Positions 53,486-64,000 of a stretch of 64,000 bases of DNA are shown in pieces. Source of the DNA: Sphaerosporella brunnea (taxonomy: Eukaryota > Ascomycota > Pezizomycetes > Pezizales > Pyronemataceae); NCBI GenBank assembly GCA_008704415.1, contig VXIS01000210.1, positions 21,668 to 85,667 on the forward strand, written 5' to 3'. Each line of letters opens with the position of its first letter. Position 1 is the first letter of the stretch. The notes below the pieces were generated by a model that was not told where the DNA came from, did no database searches, and saw only the letters and a list, made by a program, of their open reading frames with translations. The translations under genes and the position numbers were made by a program.

Positions 53486-54442
53486 GCAGGGGGGAATGGA
53501 GGTAAGATGGGTTGCAATTCGGTCGCAGACATCTAGAAGGTCCCAGTTGTAATGGTAGCTGCCGCAGTTAGTTGAGCACGCGGAGAAAGGGGGAAGGCGA
53601 CCTCACTGCATACCTGTACGGCGGTGGTACGCATCTCTCCCACCGCCATTCGCTTCCAGATGGAGAACTAGGCGGCGGGTGTATTGAAAGGGAGATGTGC
53701 TGTATAACGGCGATTCTTCGGTCATTGAACTACTCTATTGCGGCGCTGAGCAGAGGTAGCTGAGGATTGCGTGGAGTTTTATGCATGTACAGGAGGAATG
53801 CATCGGTCGTTAAAACTTGCCTGTTTTGGCTGTTTTGGATTGATATGTTTCATAATGAGTAATGCAAACTCACTTCACGCAGTTGGGAGTCATGGTGTCA
53901 TGGTAACTAACTACATCATAAGTGTGGATAATGATGGAGCTTTGGGTCTTTTCGAGTGATTGAGGAAAGGGATTGTTAGAAGAACAGCGAAAAAGACCAT
54001 CTATTCCGCGGGCTGTGGAGAAAATCAATAGTCAAGACAGTTTCTACAGGAGTCAACCGCGCTGCTGGACCACTTCAATTCTAGTTATTCTAGACGAAAT
54101 CCCGAACTGTGCTATCCTTGATGACGGGTACAAATTACTGTCTCGTACATTGCTGATTTTCCATTGGTGATCTGAAGGCGCGACGATCAGCCGGGCGTCC
54201 CTGCGGAGAGCTAGAGATGACCGACCAGATCCCGAGACAAGCCTTTCGACAAGGGTTTACTCTTTGGTGGCTCCAGCTAGTTCGTGCTCAGGTATATCAC
54301 TTTTTCAAATGACTTTCTGTAGTGGGGTGCAGCTTCGCAAACCTGTCATGGACTTCCATAGGAAACCCCGTAGGAGAGACAGCTTCGCTAAGACGTGATT
54401 CCTCTACGGCCGCTGTTCTGGTGAAACATATCCAATGTTGGT
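53486..54442. other. Left-arm DNA without a recognised gene
   Basis: Only 60-65-codon ORFs, mirrored at 62867-63822. Nothing is recognised. Confidence 0.4.
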
Positions 54443-54455
54443 TTTAGAGGTTTTT

Positions 54456-55358
54456 TTGTTTTGTTTTGTTTTGTTTTAAATCATACATCGTACACAAGGA
54501 CGTTAGCCCAAGTGCCTCCTATCTTGCGAATCGGAGTGAGGCCAAAGGCCTATGACGGACAAAAGAAACCTGGTATCCTGTCCCCACGGTTTTACCCGTC
54601 TGTTGGGGCTCCCCATACAAAAGAAATACCTAAAAGCAAATCGAACCATTAAACACGCCTTAAGTCAGTGGTATTAGCCCCTTAATGGGGACTTAACCCG
54701 TACGTCTTCCAATTTCAGTTTCGTTAAGAAATCCTAGCACGACCGTCGTCATCCTATCATCTCCGAACATGTCTTTCACTCTCTTTTGCCTGCGCCGTCC
54801 CCATATTCCTTCCACTCCTCTGAAGAAATCCTTGCGCTGTTCTTTCCACCTCTTGCAATGTAGCAGAAGGTGGCTTCTCGTTTGCGGGGTGTCGTGGTCG
54901 CACCAATCACACCGATTGGAGTCCCGTCGTTTTCGCTTGAACAGGTAGTTGTTGGTTACCGCATGACCGGACATCAGTTGGTAGTACACCTGGGCTCTCT
55001 GCTTGGGGATCTTGGCAGTGGCTTTGCGGACTTTCCACTGTATTTTCCCTCTGACCATTCTTAGCTTGTATCGGTGGTCATTTTTAAGCTTGTCGGCAAT
55101 CCATTTTTGCTGGGCTTCTGATTCAAGGTCGGTAGCCATTCGGTTGACGTGCGCGAGTGACGTCCATTCTGCTGGCTCCTCCCTTCCCGCTGTGAGTCGG
55201 TCTGCAATTTCTCCACCTTCAGCTCCACTTTTGGCTAGTCTGTCCGCGGCCTCGTTGCCTTTGATCCCAACATGTGCCGGTGTCCACCGGTATTCCAGGT
55301 GAATGTTCCGTTTCGTGAGGGTTGTTTCCCATCGGTATAGCCACCTAGTGACCATGGA
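54456..55358 (-). mobile_element. 5'-truncated LINE in the left arm, AAAAC tail
   Basis: On the minus strand the insert runs from 55358 to the (AAAAC)n tail at about 54456-54477. It is flanked by a 13-bp duplication (TTTAGAGGTTTTT at 54443-54455 and 55359-55371). The ORF 55358-54693 encodes the end of an RNase H domain ('RWTPAHVGIKGNEAADRLAK') and the terminal zinc knuckle 'CDWCDHDTPQTRSHLLLHC', ending in 'LNETEIGRRTG'. It retains more 5' sequence than the copy at 25140-25908. Confidence 0.85.
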
Positions 55359-55371
55359 TTTAGAGGTTTTT

Positions 55372-55989
55372 CGTTTGACGAACGTCATCTTTCGTAGAAA
55401 TCGAGTGCTTATTTGTGACGGCACCCGTGGCAATGCAGCGGCCAGCATTATATAAGTCGCTGAGACCAATTACTTTCTTACCGGATACGTTTCTAGCAAT
55501 ATAGGTTGATCAGTTGCTGTTTGGGAGGAGATTTTCACGCCCACAAAATCGACACAATATTAGTCGGACGGCCGGTGGAACAATACTGTATGTGTAACCA
55601 GGTGGACGTTCGAAGCCTGGCCAAACAACAAAGGAGTGCTGCATGGAGCCTACCGTGAGGCATGACCAGTCCGGCCATTGACTCACAATTCAGGACAAAA
55701 TCAAAACTGTTTGGCCAGCTCGAGTGATATATAGTGAAGGTGCCAGCTTCGGCCAACCATCTATTTCTAACTTCACCGCCAACAAAACGTTTGCAAATAC
55801 GGTAATTATGCAGCATACCCCCGTCCGAGGTTGAAATTTGCAGGATACCCCCGACCCAAAAACCTATGTAGGATACCCCCAACTATTTCGCGTGGGTTAG
55901 TCGCTACCGTGAGCAACCGCCCATCACCCCTCGAACCCCTCGCCCCGCAGCCCCCGTCCCTTCACCCCCTACACCCCCCGTCTCTCAGA
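55372..55989. other. Left-arm stretch with three GATACCCCC-type repeats
   Basis: No supported gene. At 55811-55880 the motif (GCAG or GTAG)-(C/G)ATACCCCC occurs three times at spacings of about 27-31 bases. It is mirrored at 61432-61503. Confidence 0.4.
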
Positions 55990-56890
55990 GTAAGTCTCCC
56001 AATGGAAGACGTTGATGAGCCGATCTACAATGCCGAGCCAGCCCAAGCTGTGCTACCAGAAGCTTTTGAAGTCGGGACGGAGTTTGATACCTTTCAAGTT
56101 GTCAGCACAGTTTGGGATGGACGCGCGCAAGCAATTTTGGACGATTGCTAAAGCGCAGACAGAAGCTGCGTTTACAGCCGCTCTGACGGAAATGGAGGAA
56201 CGCAAACCCCAAGCAGCATGATATCTCGCTGATACCACGTGCTCGGTACGCCACCGCTTTCTTTCCGGGCCGCCGTTATGGCCACCTCACGTCAAACAAT
56301 GTGGAATCTACCAATGCTTTCTTTCTTGCGGAGCGTGAGCTAGCGGTGTTAGACATGCTGGACGGCCTCTGGCACAAGGAGATGGATCGCCGAGCCTTCA
56401 AACTGCAGCGTGCCACCAAGGAGGCCCGCGAACGCCCACTCACCCCCTTGGGGGCTCGCAAGATTTCAGGGAGGTGGCTTCTTCGCCGGCCGGAACGACG
56501 TTTTGACAGAGGAGCTGTTACCCAATAGGATGGGTGTCGATTTCAAGTTGATTTGGAGGACTTCCCAGACTACATCAAAAGGGAGTCATCAGGGACACAA
56601 CACCTAGCGAATCGACTTGGCCGAGGTTAAACAGGTGTACTGTGAGGGGAGAATGCTCAGCGCCAACTCACACTCAGACAGCGATGACAGCGGTCTCTAT
56701 GAGCCTCCACTCGATGACTGCAATGCACCGTTGACTCGCGTGGCCACCAAAAAAACGGCTGCGCAAGGGCAACGTCAGGCGATTTCAACGGCCGGCCCTT
56801 GATGGCTTGCCCGACAGGGCACCACCAAGATTCAGCACATGCAACATAGTTGGTCACTATGCGAATTCCCGTACACGGCTTCACATCTGA
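55990..56890 (+). pseudogene. Decayed MULE (Mutator-like) transposase, C-terminal part (left arm)
   Basis: The coding sense jumps between frames. 'FGMDARKQFWTIAKAQTEAA' and 'FTAALTEMEERKPQAA' are followed by a stop. 'RYGHLTSNNVESTNAFFLAE' with 'ELAVLDMLDGLWHKEMDRRA' corresponds to the conserved TSN-ES region that ends MULE transposases. 'WPPKKRLRKGNVRRFQ' and 'RFSTCNIVGHYANSRTRLH' are the basic tail and a degenerate zinc knuckle. The catalytic DDE core lies outside or is lost. Stops and frame changes show it is dead. Confidence 0.6.
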
Positions 56891-57323
56891 TGGCTAGTAG
56901 GCGCCCGTTATTTTTTTTTTTTGTAGGGACAGGTGTCATTCTTTTGCGAGTTGGGGGAGCGGGAAGGCTGCGGGTGTATATGGTGTCTAGCAATCATTAC
57001 ATGCAACAACAGCGTAAGCCGGTTACCCAAAATGTCGGGGTGGTGCGAGTCAGATCTTCCCTTCGAAAACGGCATGCTGCAAAGGCAATACTCGGGATTT
57101 CAGGAAGGACATCACTTCCTTCCGGCGAGAGCACACAATATCATCTGAGACTAACTGGCCGCTGCGGGGGTTGAACCCCAGAAAGTTTGACTTCCACACC
57201 TGACGAGCGAGTCTTTGTCTCGCGGGTCGAGGCTAGCTTCCCCTGGCCCGTGCCATCTATACTCGCCTATCCGCATGCGATAATTCTCCTCAATGCTCGA
57301 TGGGTTTTCGTCTAAGGTTCAAA
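56891..57323. other. Left-arm stretch without a recognised gene
   Basis: Contains a T12 run at 56911-56922. No ORF of note and no RNA gene (a tRNA-like T arm was examined and rejected). Confidence 0.4.
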
Positions 57324-57978
57324 TTAGAGCCAGCCATAACGGCGGCTAGACATTTTGAGTACAAAGCATACCATCGGCTGGTTTCTTGCCCGTGCTGTCC
57401 CCATTCTCGCCTTCAAGTTCTCGTCCTTCCCATATTGCTTGAGGTTCACCCCCACCCTCTGCAATTTCATCGATAGTTGTCGATGCTCTTTCAACGCTGT
57501 TTGTGGTTCCGGAAAACTCTCTGCTAAGGCCGTCATCGATACGCTGCAGCCGAGTCAGGCCGTCATAGCTCCTGGCATCTATTTCTTCTCCTAAAGTACC
57601 ACATCAAACGCCAACACCAACGTCTGGCGGCCCCATAGTGTGGCAAGTACGATTTCCCTCGTCTCTGAGCAGTGTGCGCCCAATTGTGAGATCATCTAGG
57701 GTGGTAGCCTCGGCAGAGCGGTGTTGTGAAAAGCCTACTTGAGTTTCATTCTCGACGGCGCAATTGTCTTTCTCTTGGCCGAGTCGCTCATGGTCTGCGG
57801 GTTCATTGCTATCGCCCGCCCCCTCAGAGAACAGATGAACAAGCCCGTCGTGCCAGGAAAGGAGGGTCTCACAATTGAAGTTGTCTATGACGTGCAACTT
57901 GGCCCGTTGGTATGAAGCAAGTCGGCAAGCCTCGTCGACAGGATGATGTGCCCCGATGACTCGGGGCCGCTCGTTCAT
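57324..57978 (-). CDS. Hypothetical gene, possibly two exons (left arm)
   Basis: The ATG at 57978 opens 124 codons ('RPRVIGAHHPVDEACRLASY', 'FNCETLLSWHDGLVHLFSEG'). A GT near 57612 and TTTAG near 57594 would splice it to a second segment ('EEIDARSYDGLTRLQRIDDG' and a helical 'NSVERASTTIDEIAEGGG') ending near 57345. No family is recognised. The mirrored copy is at 59343-59997. Confidence 0.35.
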
Positions 57979-58229
57979 TTTCTTTGCAACCTTCGCGCTG
58001 ATTGTGACTGAGCGGTGTTGCTGAGGCTGTTTTGATGATCTGGATAGCCGGAGCAGCGGGGGTTAGGGTTTGAGGCGATCGGTTACCCTGCAAATTGCGC
58101 TGACGTCTGGTTACATGGATACGACGGAACGTCGATCACTCCTATTAACCCGCGTCCTCTGTCCTGCAGAACCACACTTACTTTAAGACTGAGCTCTTCA
58201 CTCACGCATACAAACATCACATTTCAACA

Positions 58230-58658
58230 ATGTCCATGCACGACGATGATCCAGACGAATCTGAACTGTCCCCCGATTACCGTCTTGCGAGTTTACTGGA
58301 GGAATCGGGGATCAAGAGCTGCGTCGTGGGCGAAGCAGTAACCATGTATTACGGGTCAAACCAAGTTCTTCCAGAACTTCACATCGTTATTGCCGACGAA
58401 CAGTTTGACGGCGCACGGGCGATGCTACGCTCTTCTGGCTGAGAAGAGATCGAACTCTGGGAATACCACGACGTGAGCTTTCCCACGGTACTACGCCAAT
58501 TGCAATATCGGCTCCTCTGCTACCCAGAAACGGTCGTGATGGCTCCTGCTAGCGTGTGGCACCTCGAAATTGACGACAGCACGACGTTTCTTTTGCCAAA
58601 CACGTCGATTCGCATGCCGCATTTCCTCGCGTATCTGAGAGGTGCGTTTTATGTTTAA
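58230..58658 (+). pseudogene. Nucleotidyltransferase-like gene fragment cut at the palindrome axis (left copy)
   Basis: From ATG 58230 the frame encodes 'DYRLASLLEESGIKSCVVGE', 'AVTMYYGSNQVLPELHIVIA' and 'DEQFDGARAMLRSSG', then a TGA at 58440-58442, and continues in the same frame with 'EEIELWEYHDVSFPTVLRQL' and 'FLLPNTSIRMPHFLAYLRG' to a stop created at the axis. The layout resembles small fungal nucleotidyltransferase-fold proteins, but I am not sure of the family. The in-frame TGA is in both arms and the 3' end is missing, so no complete protein is encoded here. Confidence 0.45.
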
Positions 58659-58667
58659 TGTTTGGCT
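58655..58667. other. Unpaired centre of the palindrome
   Basis: Thirteen bases (TTAATGTTTGGCT) remain unpaired between the arms. They do not resemble a PacBio SMRTbell adapter as I know it. Confidence 0.7.
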
Positions 58668-59091
58668 ACATAATACTCACCTCTCAGATACGCGAGGAAA
58701 TGCGGCATGCGAATCGACGTGTTTGGCAAAAGAAACGTCGTGCTGTCGTCAATTTCGAGGTGCCACACGCTAGCAGGAGCCATCACGACCGTTTCTGGGT
58801 AGCAGAGGAGCCGATATTGCAATTGGCGTAGTACCGTGGGAAAGCTCACGTCGTGGTATTCCCAGAGTTCGATCTCTTCTCAGCCAGAAGAGCGTAGCAT
58901 CGCCCGTGCGCCGTCAAACTGTTCGTCGGCAATAACGATGTGAAGTTCTGGAAGAACTTGGTTTGACCCGTAATACATGGTTACTGCTTCGCCCACGACG
59001 CAGCTCTGATCCCCGATTCCTCCAGTAAACTCGCAAGACGGTAATCGGGGGACAGTTCAGATTCGTCTGGATCATCGTCGTGCATGGACAT
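58668..59091 (-). pseudogene. Right-arm copy of the nucleotidyltransferase-like fragment
   Basis: Mirror of 58230-58654, with start at 59091. A one-base deletion in a T pair near 59011 shifts the frame early, and the same TGA is present. Its axis end differs from the left copy by two substitutions. Confidence 0.45.
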
Positions 59092-59342
59092 TGTTGAAAT
59101 GTGATGTTTGTATGCGTGAGTGAAGAGCTCAGTCTTAAAGTAAGTGTGGTTCTGCAGGACAGAGGACGCGGGTTAATAGGAGTGATCGACGTTCCGTCGT
59201 ATCCATGTAACCAGACGTCAGCGCAATTTGCAGGGTAACCGATCGCCTCAAACCCTAACCCCCGCTGCTCCGGCTATCCAGATCATCAAAACAGCCTCAG
59301 CAACACCGCTCAGTCACAATCAGCGCGAAGGTTGCAAAGAAA

Positions 59343-59997
59343 ATGAACGAGCGGCCCCGAGTCATCGGGGCACATCATCCTGTCGACGAGGCTTGCCGAC
59401 TTGCTTCATACCAACGGGCCAAGTTGCACGTCATAGACAACTTCAATTGTGAGACCCTCCTTTCCTGGCACGACGGGCTTGTTCATCTGTTCTCTGAGGG
59501 GGCGGGCGATAGCAATGAACCCGCAGACCATGAGCGACTCGGCCAAGAGAAAGACAATTGCGCCGTCGAGAATGAAACTCAAGTAGGCTTTTCACAACAC
59601 CGCTCTGCCGAGGCTACCACCCTAGATGATCTCACAATTGGGCGCACACTGCTCAGAGACGAGGGAAATCGTACTTGCCACACTATGGGGCCGCCAGACG
59701 TTGGTGTTGGCGTTTGATGTGGTACTTTAGGAGAAGAAATAGATGCCAGGAGCTATGACGGCCTGACTCGGCTGCAGCGTATCGATGACGCCCTTAGCAG
59801 AGAGTTTTCCGGAACCACAAACAGCGTTGAAAGAGCATCGACAACTATCGATGAAATTGCAGAGGGTGGGGGTGAACCTCAAGCAATATGGGAAGGACGA
59901 GAACTTGAAGGCGAGAATGGGGACAGCACGGGCAAGAAACCAGCCGATGGTATGCTTTGTACTCAAAATGTCTAGCCGCCGTTATGGCTGGCTCTAA
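59343..59997 (+). CDS. Right-arm copy of the hypothetical gene at 57324-57978
   Basis: Identical first exon (59343-59717). The second segment differs by one substitution that changes Ala to Pro in another frame. See the left-arm entry. Confidence 0.35.
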
Positions 59998-60429
59998 TTT
60001 GAACCTTAGACGAAAACCCATCGAGCATTGAGGAGAATTATCGCATGCGGATAGGCGAGTATAGATGGCACGGCCAGGGGAAGCTAGCCTCGACCCGCGA
60101 GACAAAGACTCGCTCGTCAGGTGTGGAAGTCAAACTTTCTGGGGTTCAACCCCCGCAGCGGCCAGTTAGTCTCAGATGATATTGTGTGCTCTCGCCGGAA
60201 GGAAGTGATGTCCTTCCTGAAATCCCGAGTATTGCCTTTGCAGCATGCCGTTTTCGAAGGGAAGATCTGACTCGCACCACCCCGACATTTTGGGTAACCG
60301 GCTTACGCTGTTGTTGCATGTAATGATTGCTAGACACCATATACACCCGCAGCCTTCCCGCTCCCCAACTCGCAAAAGAATGACACCTGTCCCTACAAAA
60401 AAAAAAAATAACGGGCGCCTACTAGCCCT

Positions 60430-61320
60430 CAGATGTGAAGCCGTGTACGGAATTCGCATAGTGACCAACTATGTTGCATGTGCTGAATCTTGGTGGTGCC
60501 CTGTCGGGCAAGCCATCAAGGGCCGGCCGTTGAAATCGCCTGACGTTGCCCTTGCGCAGCCGTTTTTTTGGTGGCCACGCGAGTCAACGGTGCATTGCAG
60601 TCATCGAGTGGAGGCTCATAGAGACCGCTGTCATCGCTGTCTGAGTGTGAGTTGGCGCTGAGCATTCTCCCCTCACAGTACACCTGTTTAACCTCGGCCA
60701 AGTCGATTCGCTAGGTGTTGTGTCCCTGATGACTCCCTTTTGATGTAGTCTGGGAAGTCCTCCAAATCAACTTGAAATCGACACCCATCCTATTGGGTAA
60801 CAGCTCCTCTGTCAAAACGTCGTTCCGGCCGGCGAAGAAGCCACCTCCCTGAAATCTTGCGAGCCCCCAAGGGGGTGAGTGGGCGTTCGCGGGCCTCCTT
60901 GGTGGCACGCTGCAGTTTGAAGGCTCGGCGATCCATCTCCTTGTGCCAGAGGCCGTCCAGCATGTCTAACACCGCTAGCTCACGCTCCGCAAGAAAGAAA
61001 GCATTGTAGATTCCACATTGTTTGACGTGAGGTGGCCATAACGGCGGCCCGGAAAGAAAGCGGTGGCGTACCGAGCACGTGGTATCAGCGAGATATCATG
61101 CTGCTTGGGGTTTGCGTTCCTCCATTTCCGTCAGAGCGGCTGTAACGCAGCTTCTGTCTGCGCTTTAGCAATCGTCCAAAATTGCTTGCGCGCGTCCATC
61201 CCAAACTGTGCTGACAACTGAAAGGTATCAAACTCCGTCCCGACTTCAAAAGCTTCTGGTAGCACAGCTTGGGCTGGCTCGGCATTGTAGATCGGCTCAT
61301 CAACGTCTTCCATTGGGAGA
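60430..61320 (-). pseudogene. Decayed MULE transposase (right arm)
   Basis: Mirror of 55990-56890. One A fewer at about 61220 joins 'VGTEFDTFQ' to 'LSAQFGMDARKQFWTIAKAQ' in a single frame, while a missing T near 61143 breaks the next block. At this one point the right arm reads better than the left. Confidence 0.55.
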
Positions 61321-61954
61321 CTTACTCTGAGAGACGGGGGGTGTAGGGGGTGAAGGGACGGGGGCTGCGGGGCGAGGGGTTCGAGGGGTGATGGGCGGTT
61401 GCTCACGGTAGCGACTAACCACGCGAAATAGTTGGGGGTATCCTACATAGGTTTTTTGGGTCGGGGGTATCCTGCAAATTTCAACCTCGGACGGGGTATG
61501 CTGCATAATTACCGTATTTGCAAACGTTTTGTTGGCGGTGAAGTTAGAAATAGATGGTTGGCCGAAGCTGGCACCTTCACTATATATCACTCGAGCTGGC
61601 CAAACAGTTTTGATTTTGTCCTGAATTGTGAGTCAATGGCCGGACTGGTCATGCCTCACGGTAGGCTCCATGCAGCACTCCTTTGTTGTTTTGGCCAGGC
61701 TTCGAACGTCCACCTGGTTACACATACAGTATTGTTCCACCGGCCGTCCGACTAATATTGTGTCGATTTTGTGGGCGTGAAAATCTCCTCCCAAACAGCA
61801 ACTGATCAACCTATATTGCTAGAAACGTATCCGGTAAGAAAGTAATTGGTCTCAGCGACTTATATAATGCTGGCCGCTGCATTGCCACGGGTGCCGTCAC
61901 AAATAAGCACTCGATTCTACGAAGATGACGTTCGTCAAACGAAAAACCTCTAAA

Positions 61955-62852
61955 TCCATGGTCACTAGGTGGCTATACCGATGGGAAACAACCCTCACGA
62001 AACGGAACATTCACCTGGAATACCGGTGGACACCGGCACATGTTGGGATCAAAGGCAACGAGGCCGCGGACAGACTAGCCAAAAGTGGAGCTGAAGTGGA
62101 GAAATTGCAGACCGACTCACAGCGGGAAGGGAGGAGCCAGCAGAATGGACGTCACTCGCGCACGTCAACCGAATGGCTACCGACCTTGAATCAGAAGCCA
62201 GCAAAATGGATTGCCGACAAGCTTAAAATGACCACCGATACAAGCTAAGAATGGTCAGAGGAAAATACAGTGGAAAGTCCGCAAAGCCACTGCCAAGATC
62301 CCCAAGCAGAGAGCCCAGGTGTACTACCAACTGATGTCCGGTCATGCGGTAACCAACAACTACCTGTTCAAGCGAAAACGACGGGACTCCAATCGGTGTG
62401 ATTGGTGCGACCACGACACCCCGCAAACGAGAAGCCACCTTCTGCTACATTGCAAGAGGTGGAAAGAACAGCGCAAGGATTTCTTCAGAGGAGTGGAAGG
62501 AATATGGGGACGGCGCAGGCAAAAGAGAGTGAAAGACATGTTCGGAGATGATAGGATGACGACGGTCGTGCTAGGATTTCTTAACGAAACTGAAATTGGA
62601 AGACGTACGGGTTAAGTCCCCATTAAGGGGCTAATACCACTGACTTAAGGCGTGTTTAATGGTTCGATTTGCTTTTAGGTATTTCTTTTGTATGGGGAGC
62701 CCCAACAGACGGGTAAAACCGTGGGGACAGGATACCAGGTTTCTTTTGTCCGTCATAGGCCTTTGGCCTCACTCCGATTCGCAAGATAGGAGGCACTTGG
62801 GCTAACGTCCTTGTGTACGATGTATGATTTAAAACAAAACAAAACAAAACAA
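61955..62852 (+). mobile_element. 5'-truncated LINE (right arm)
   Basis: Mirror of 54456-55358, flanked by AAAAACCTCTAAA at 61942-61954 and 62853-62865, with the (AAAAC)n tail before the second copy. Several one-base deletions in homopolymers break the ORF that is open in the left arm. Confidence 0.85.
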
Positions 62853-62866
62853 AAAAACCTCTAAAA

Positions 62867-63822
62867 CCAACATTGGATATGTTTCACCAGAACAGCGGCC
62901 GTAGAGGAATCACGTCTTAGCGAAGCTGTCTCTCCTACGGGGTTTCCTATGGAAGTCCATGACAGGTTTGCGAAGCTGCACCCCACTACAGAAAGTCATT
63001 TGAAAAAGTGATATACCTGAGCACGAACTAGCTGGAGCCACCAAAGAGTAAACCCTTGTCGAAAGGCTTGTCTCGGGATCTGGTCGGTCATCTCTAGCTC
63101 TCCGCAGGGACGCCCGGCTGATCGTCGCGCCTTCAGATCACCAATGGAAAATCAGCAATGTACGAGACAGTAATTTGTACCCGTCATCAAGGATAGCACA
63201 GTTCGGGATTTCGTCTAGAATAACTAGAATTGAAGTGGTCCAGCAGCGCGGTTGACTCCTGTAGAAACTGTCTTGACTATTGATTTTCTCCACAGCCCGC
63301 GGAATAGATGGTCTTTTTCGCTGTTCTTCTAACAATCCCTTTCCTCAATCACTCGAAAAGACCCAAAGCTCCATCATTATCCACACTTATGATGTAGTTA
63401 GTTACCATGACACCATGACTCCCAACTGCGTGAAGTGAGTTTGCATTACTCATTATGAAACATATCAATCCAAAACAGCCAAAACAGGCAAGTTTTAACG
63501 ACCGATGCATTCCTCCTGTACATGCATAAAACTCCACGCAATCCTCAGCTACCTCTGCTCAGCGCCGCAATAGAGTAGTTCAATGACCGAAGAATCGCCG
63601 TTATACAGCACATCTCCCTTTCAATACACCCGCCGCCTAGTTCTCCATCTGGAAGCGAATGGCGGTGGGAGAGATGCGTACCACCGCCGTACAGGTATGC
63701 AGTGAGGTCGCCTTCCCCCTTTCTCCGCGTGCTCAACTAACTGCGGCAGCTACCATTACAACTGGGACCTTCTAGATGTCTGCGACCGAATTGCAACCCA
63801 TCTTACCTCCATTCCCCCCTGC
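62867..63822. other. Right-arm DNA without a recognised gene
   Basis: Mirror of the left-arm stretch 53486-54442; only short ORFs. Confidence 0.4.
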
Positions 63823-64000
63823 ATGCATACACCCTGCGACCGGACCACTTTATCGCGTCAGCTGCGGGCCCGCAATGTATCTGAGCGGATGATTTCGCTC
63901 ATTCTCTCTACCATTTACCGCTATACGCGCCCAGGTCGCCTCCACTACCCGCATTCGGAGGAGGAACATCTCCGCCGGGTGTGGCCCCGGAAATGTTCGC
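63823..64000 (+). CDS. Right-arm start of the 170-codon hypothetical protein, cut by the window end
   Basis: Opens MHTPCDRTTL.. like the ORF at 53485-52973 and is still open at base 64000. Confidence 0.35.
   Translation, partial: MHTPCDRTTLSRQLRARNVSERMISLILSTIYRYTRPGRLHYPHSEEEHLRRVWPRKCS

Larger units (their letters stand above)
53308..64000. repeat. Giant inverted duplication (palindrome), arms of at least 5.3 kb
   Basis: The left arm 53308-58654 and right arm 58668-64000 are inverted copies around a 13-nt unpaired centre (58655-58667); the ten bases flanking the centre pair with two mismatches. The right arm continues beyond the window. Most differences I found by eye are single-base changes in homopolymer length (GG/G, CCC/CC, AAAAA/AAAA, GGGGG/GGGG), usually shorter on the right, plus about one substitution at 57530/59792. 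This indel-dominated pattern fits sequencing error more than evolutionary divergence. Confidence 0.93.

Noticed and set aside
57150..57260. Possible tRNA on the minus strand (GGGGTTCAACCCC block)
   Set aside because: The T-loop-like sequence is present but the T stem and acceptor stem do not pair, and no A box fits.
1..64000. CRISPR arrays, rRNA genes or bacterial operons
   Set aside because: No regularly spaced direct repeats of suitable length, no rRNA blocks, and gene structure is eukaryotic throughout.

Overview
The window looks like nuclear DNA of a filamentous ascomycete (Pezizomycotina). The genes carry short GT..AG introns of about 46-90 nt with CTRAY-like branch points. The protein families are typical of these fungi: a SOK1/Tcp11 protein, the KEX1 carboxypeptidase, a fungal MHYT signalling protein, a P450 and a peroxisomal thiolase. 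A tRNA-Lys carries a nuclear-type anticodon-loop intron. The class or genus cannot be fixed from the sequence alone.

Layout. Bases 1-8875 are a compact gene block: SOK1/Tcp11 (cut by the left edge), KEX1, a fructosamine-kinase-like protein and a peroxisomal thiolase ending in SKL. Bases 9.2-31.8 kb are mostly transposon-derived. This stretch holds a complete 3.1-kb Tc1/mariner-type DD34E element with a second, oppositely oriented gene, a hAT remnant, many foldback MITEs, non-LTR retrotransposon 3' ends and one tRNA-Lys(UUU). A single intact P450 gene sits among them (14.8-16.7 kb). Bases 32.1-34.7 kb carry a six-exon MHYT membrane-sensor gene. About 6 kb without a recognisable gene follows. 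Bases 41.0-44.2 kb contain a YCII-domain gene, an unrecognised three-exon gene and three MITEs. Bases 44.47-52.30 kb are a complete Ty3/gypsy retrotransposon with apparently identical LTRs. From 53.3 kb to the window end the DNA is one giant inverted duplication (arms of at least 5.3 kb, axis near 58,661). Each arm contains a LINE 3' fragment, a decayed MULE transposase, small unknown ORFs and a broken nucleotidyltransferase-like gene at the axis.

The most unusual points are two. First, the Ty3/gypsy pol has an RNase H domain that appears split in two: the first half follows the reverse transcriptase, and the second half lies about 580 residues later, after integrase and a chromodomain-like segment, all in one open frame. 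Second, the palindrome is very large; its arms differ mostly in homopolymer length, so it may be a real inverted duplication or an assembly or read artefact.

The host genes do not form an evident pathway cluster. The mobile elements are described as individual insertions, with target-site duplications where visible. Exon boundaries were derived by eye from splice signals and family conservation.
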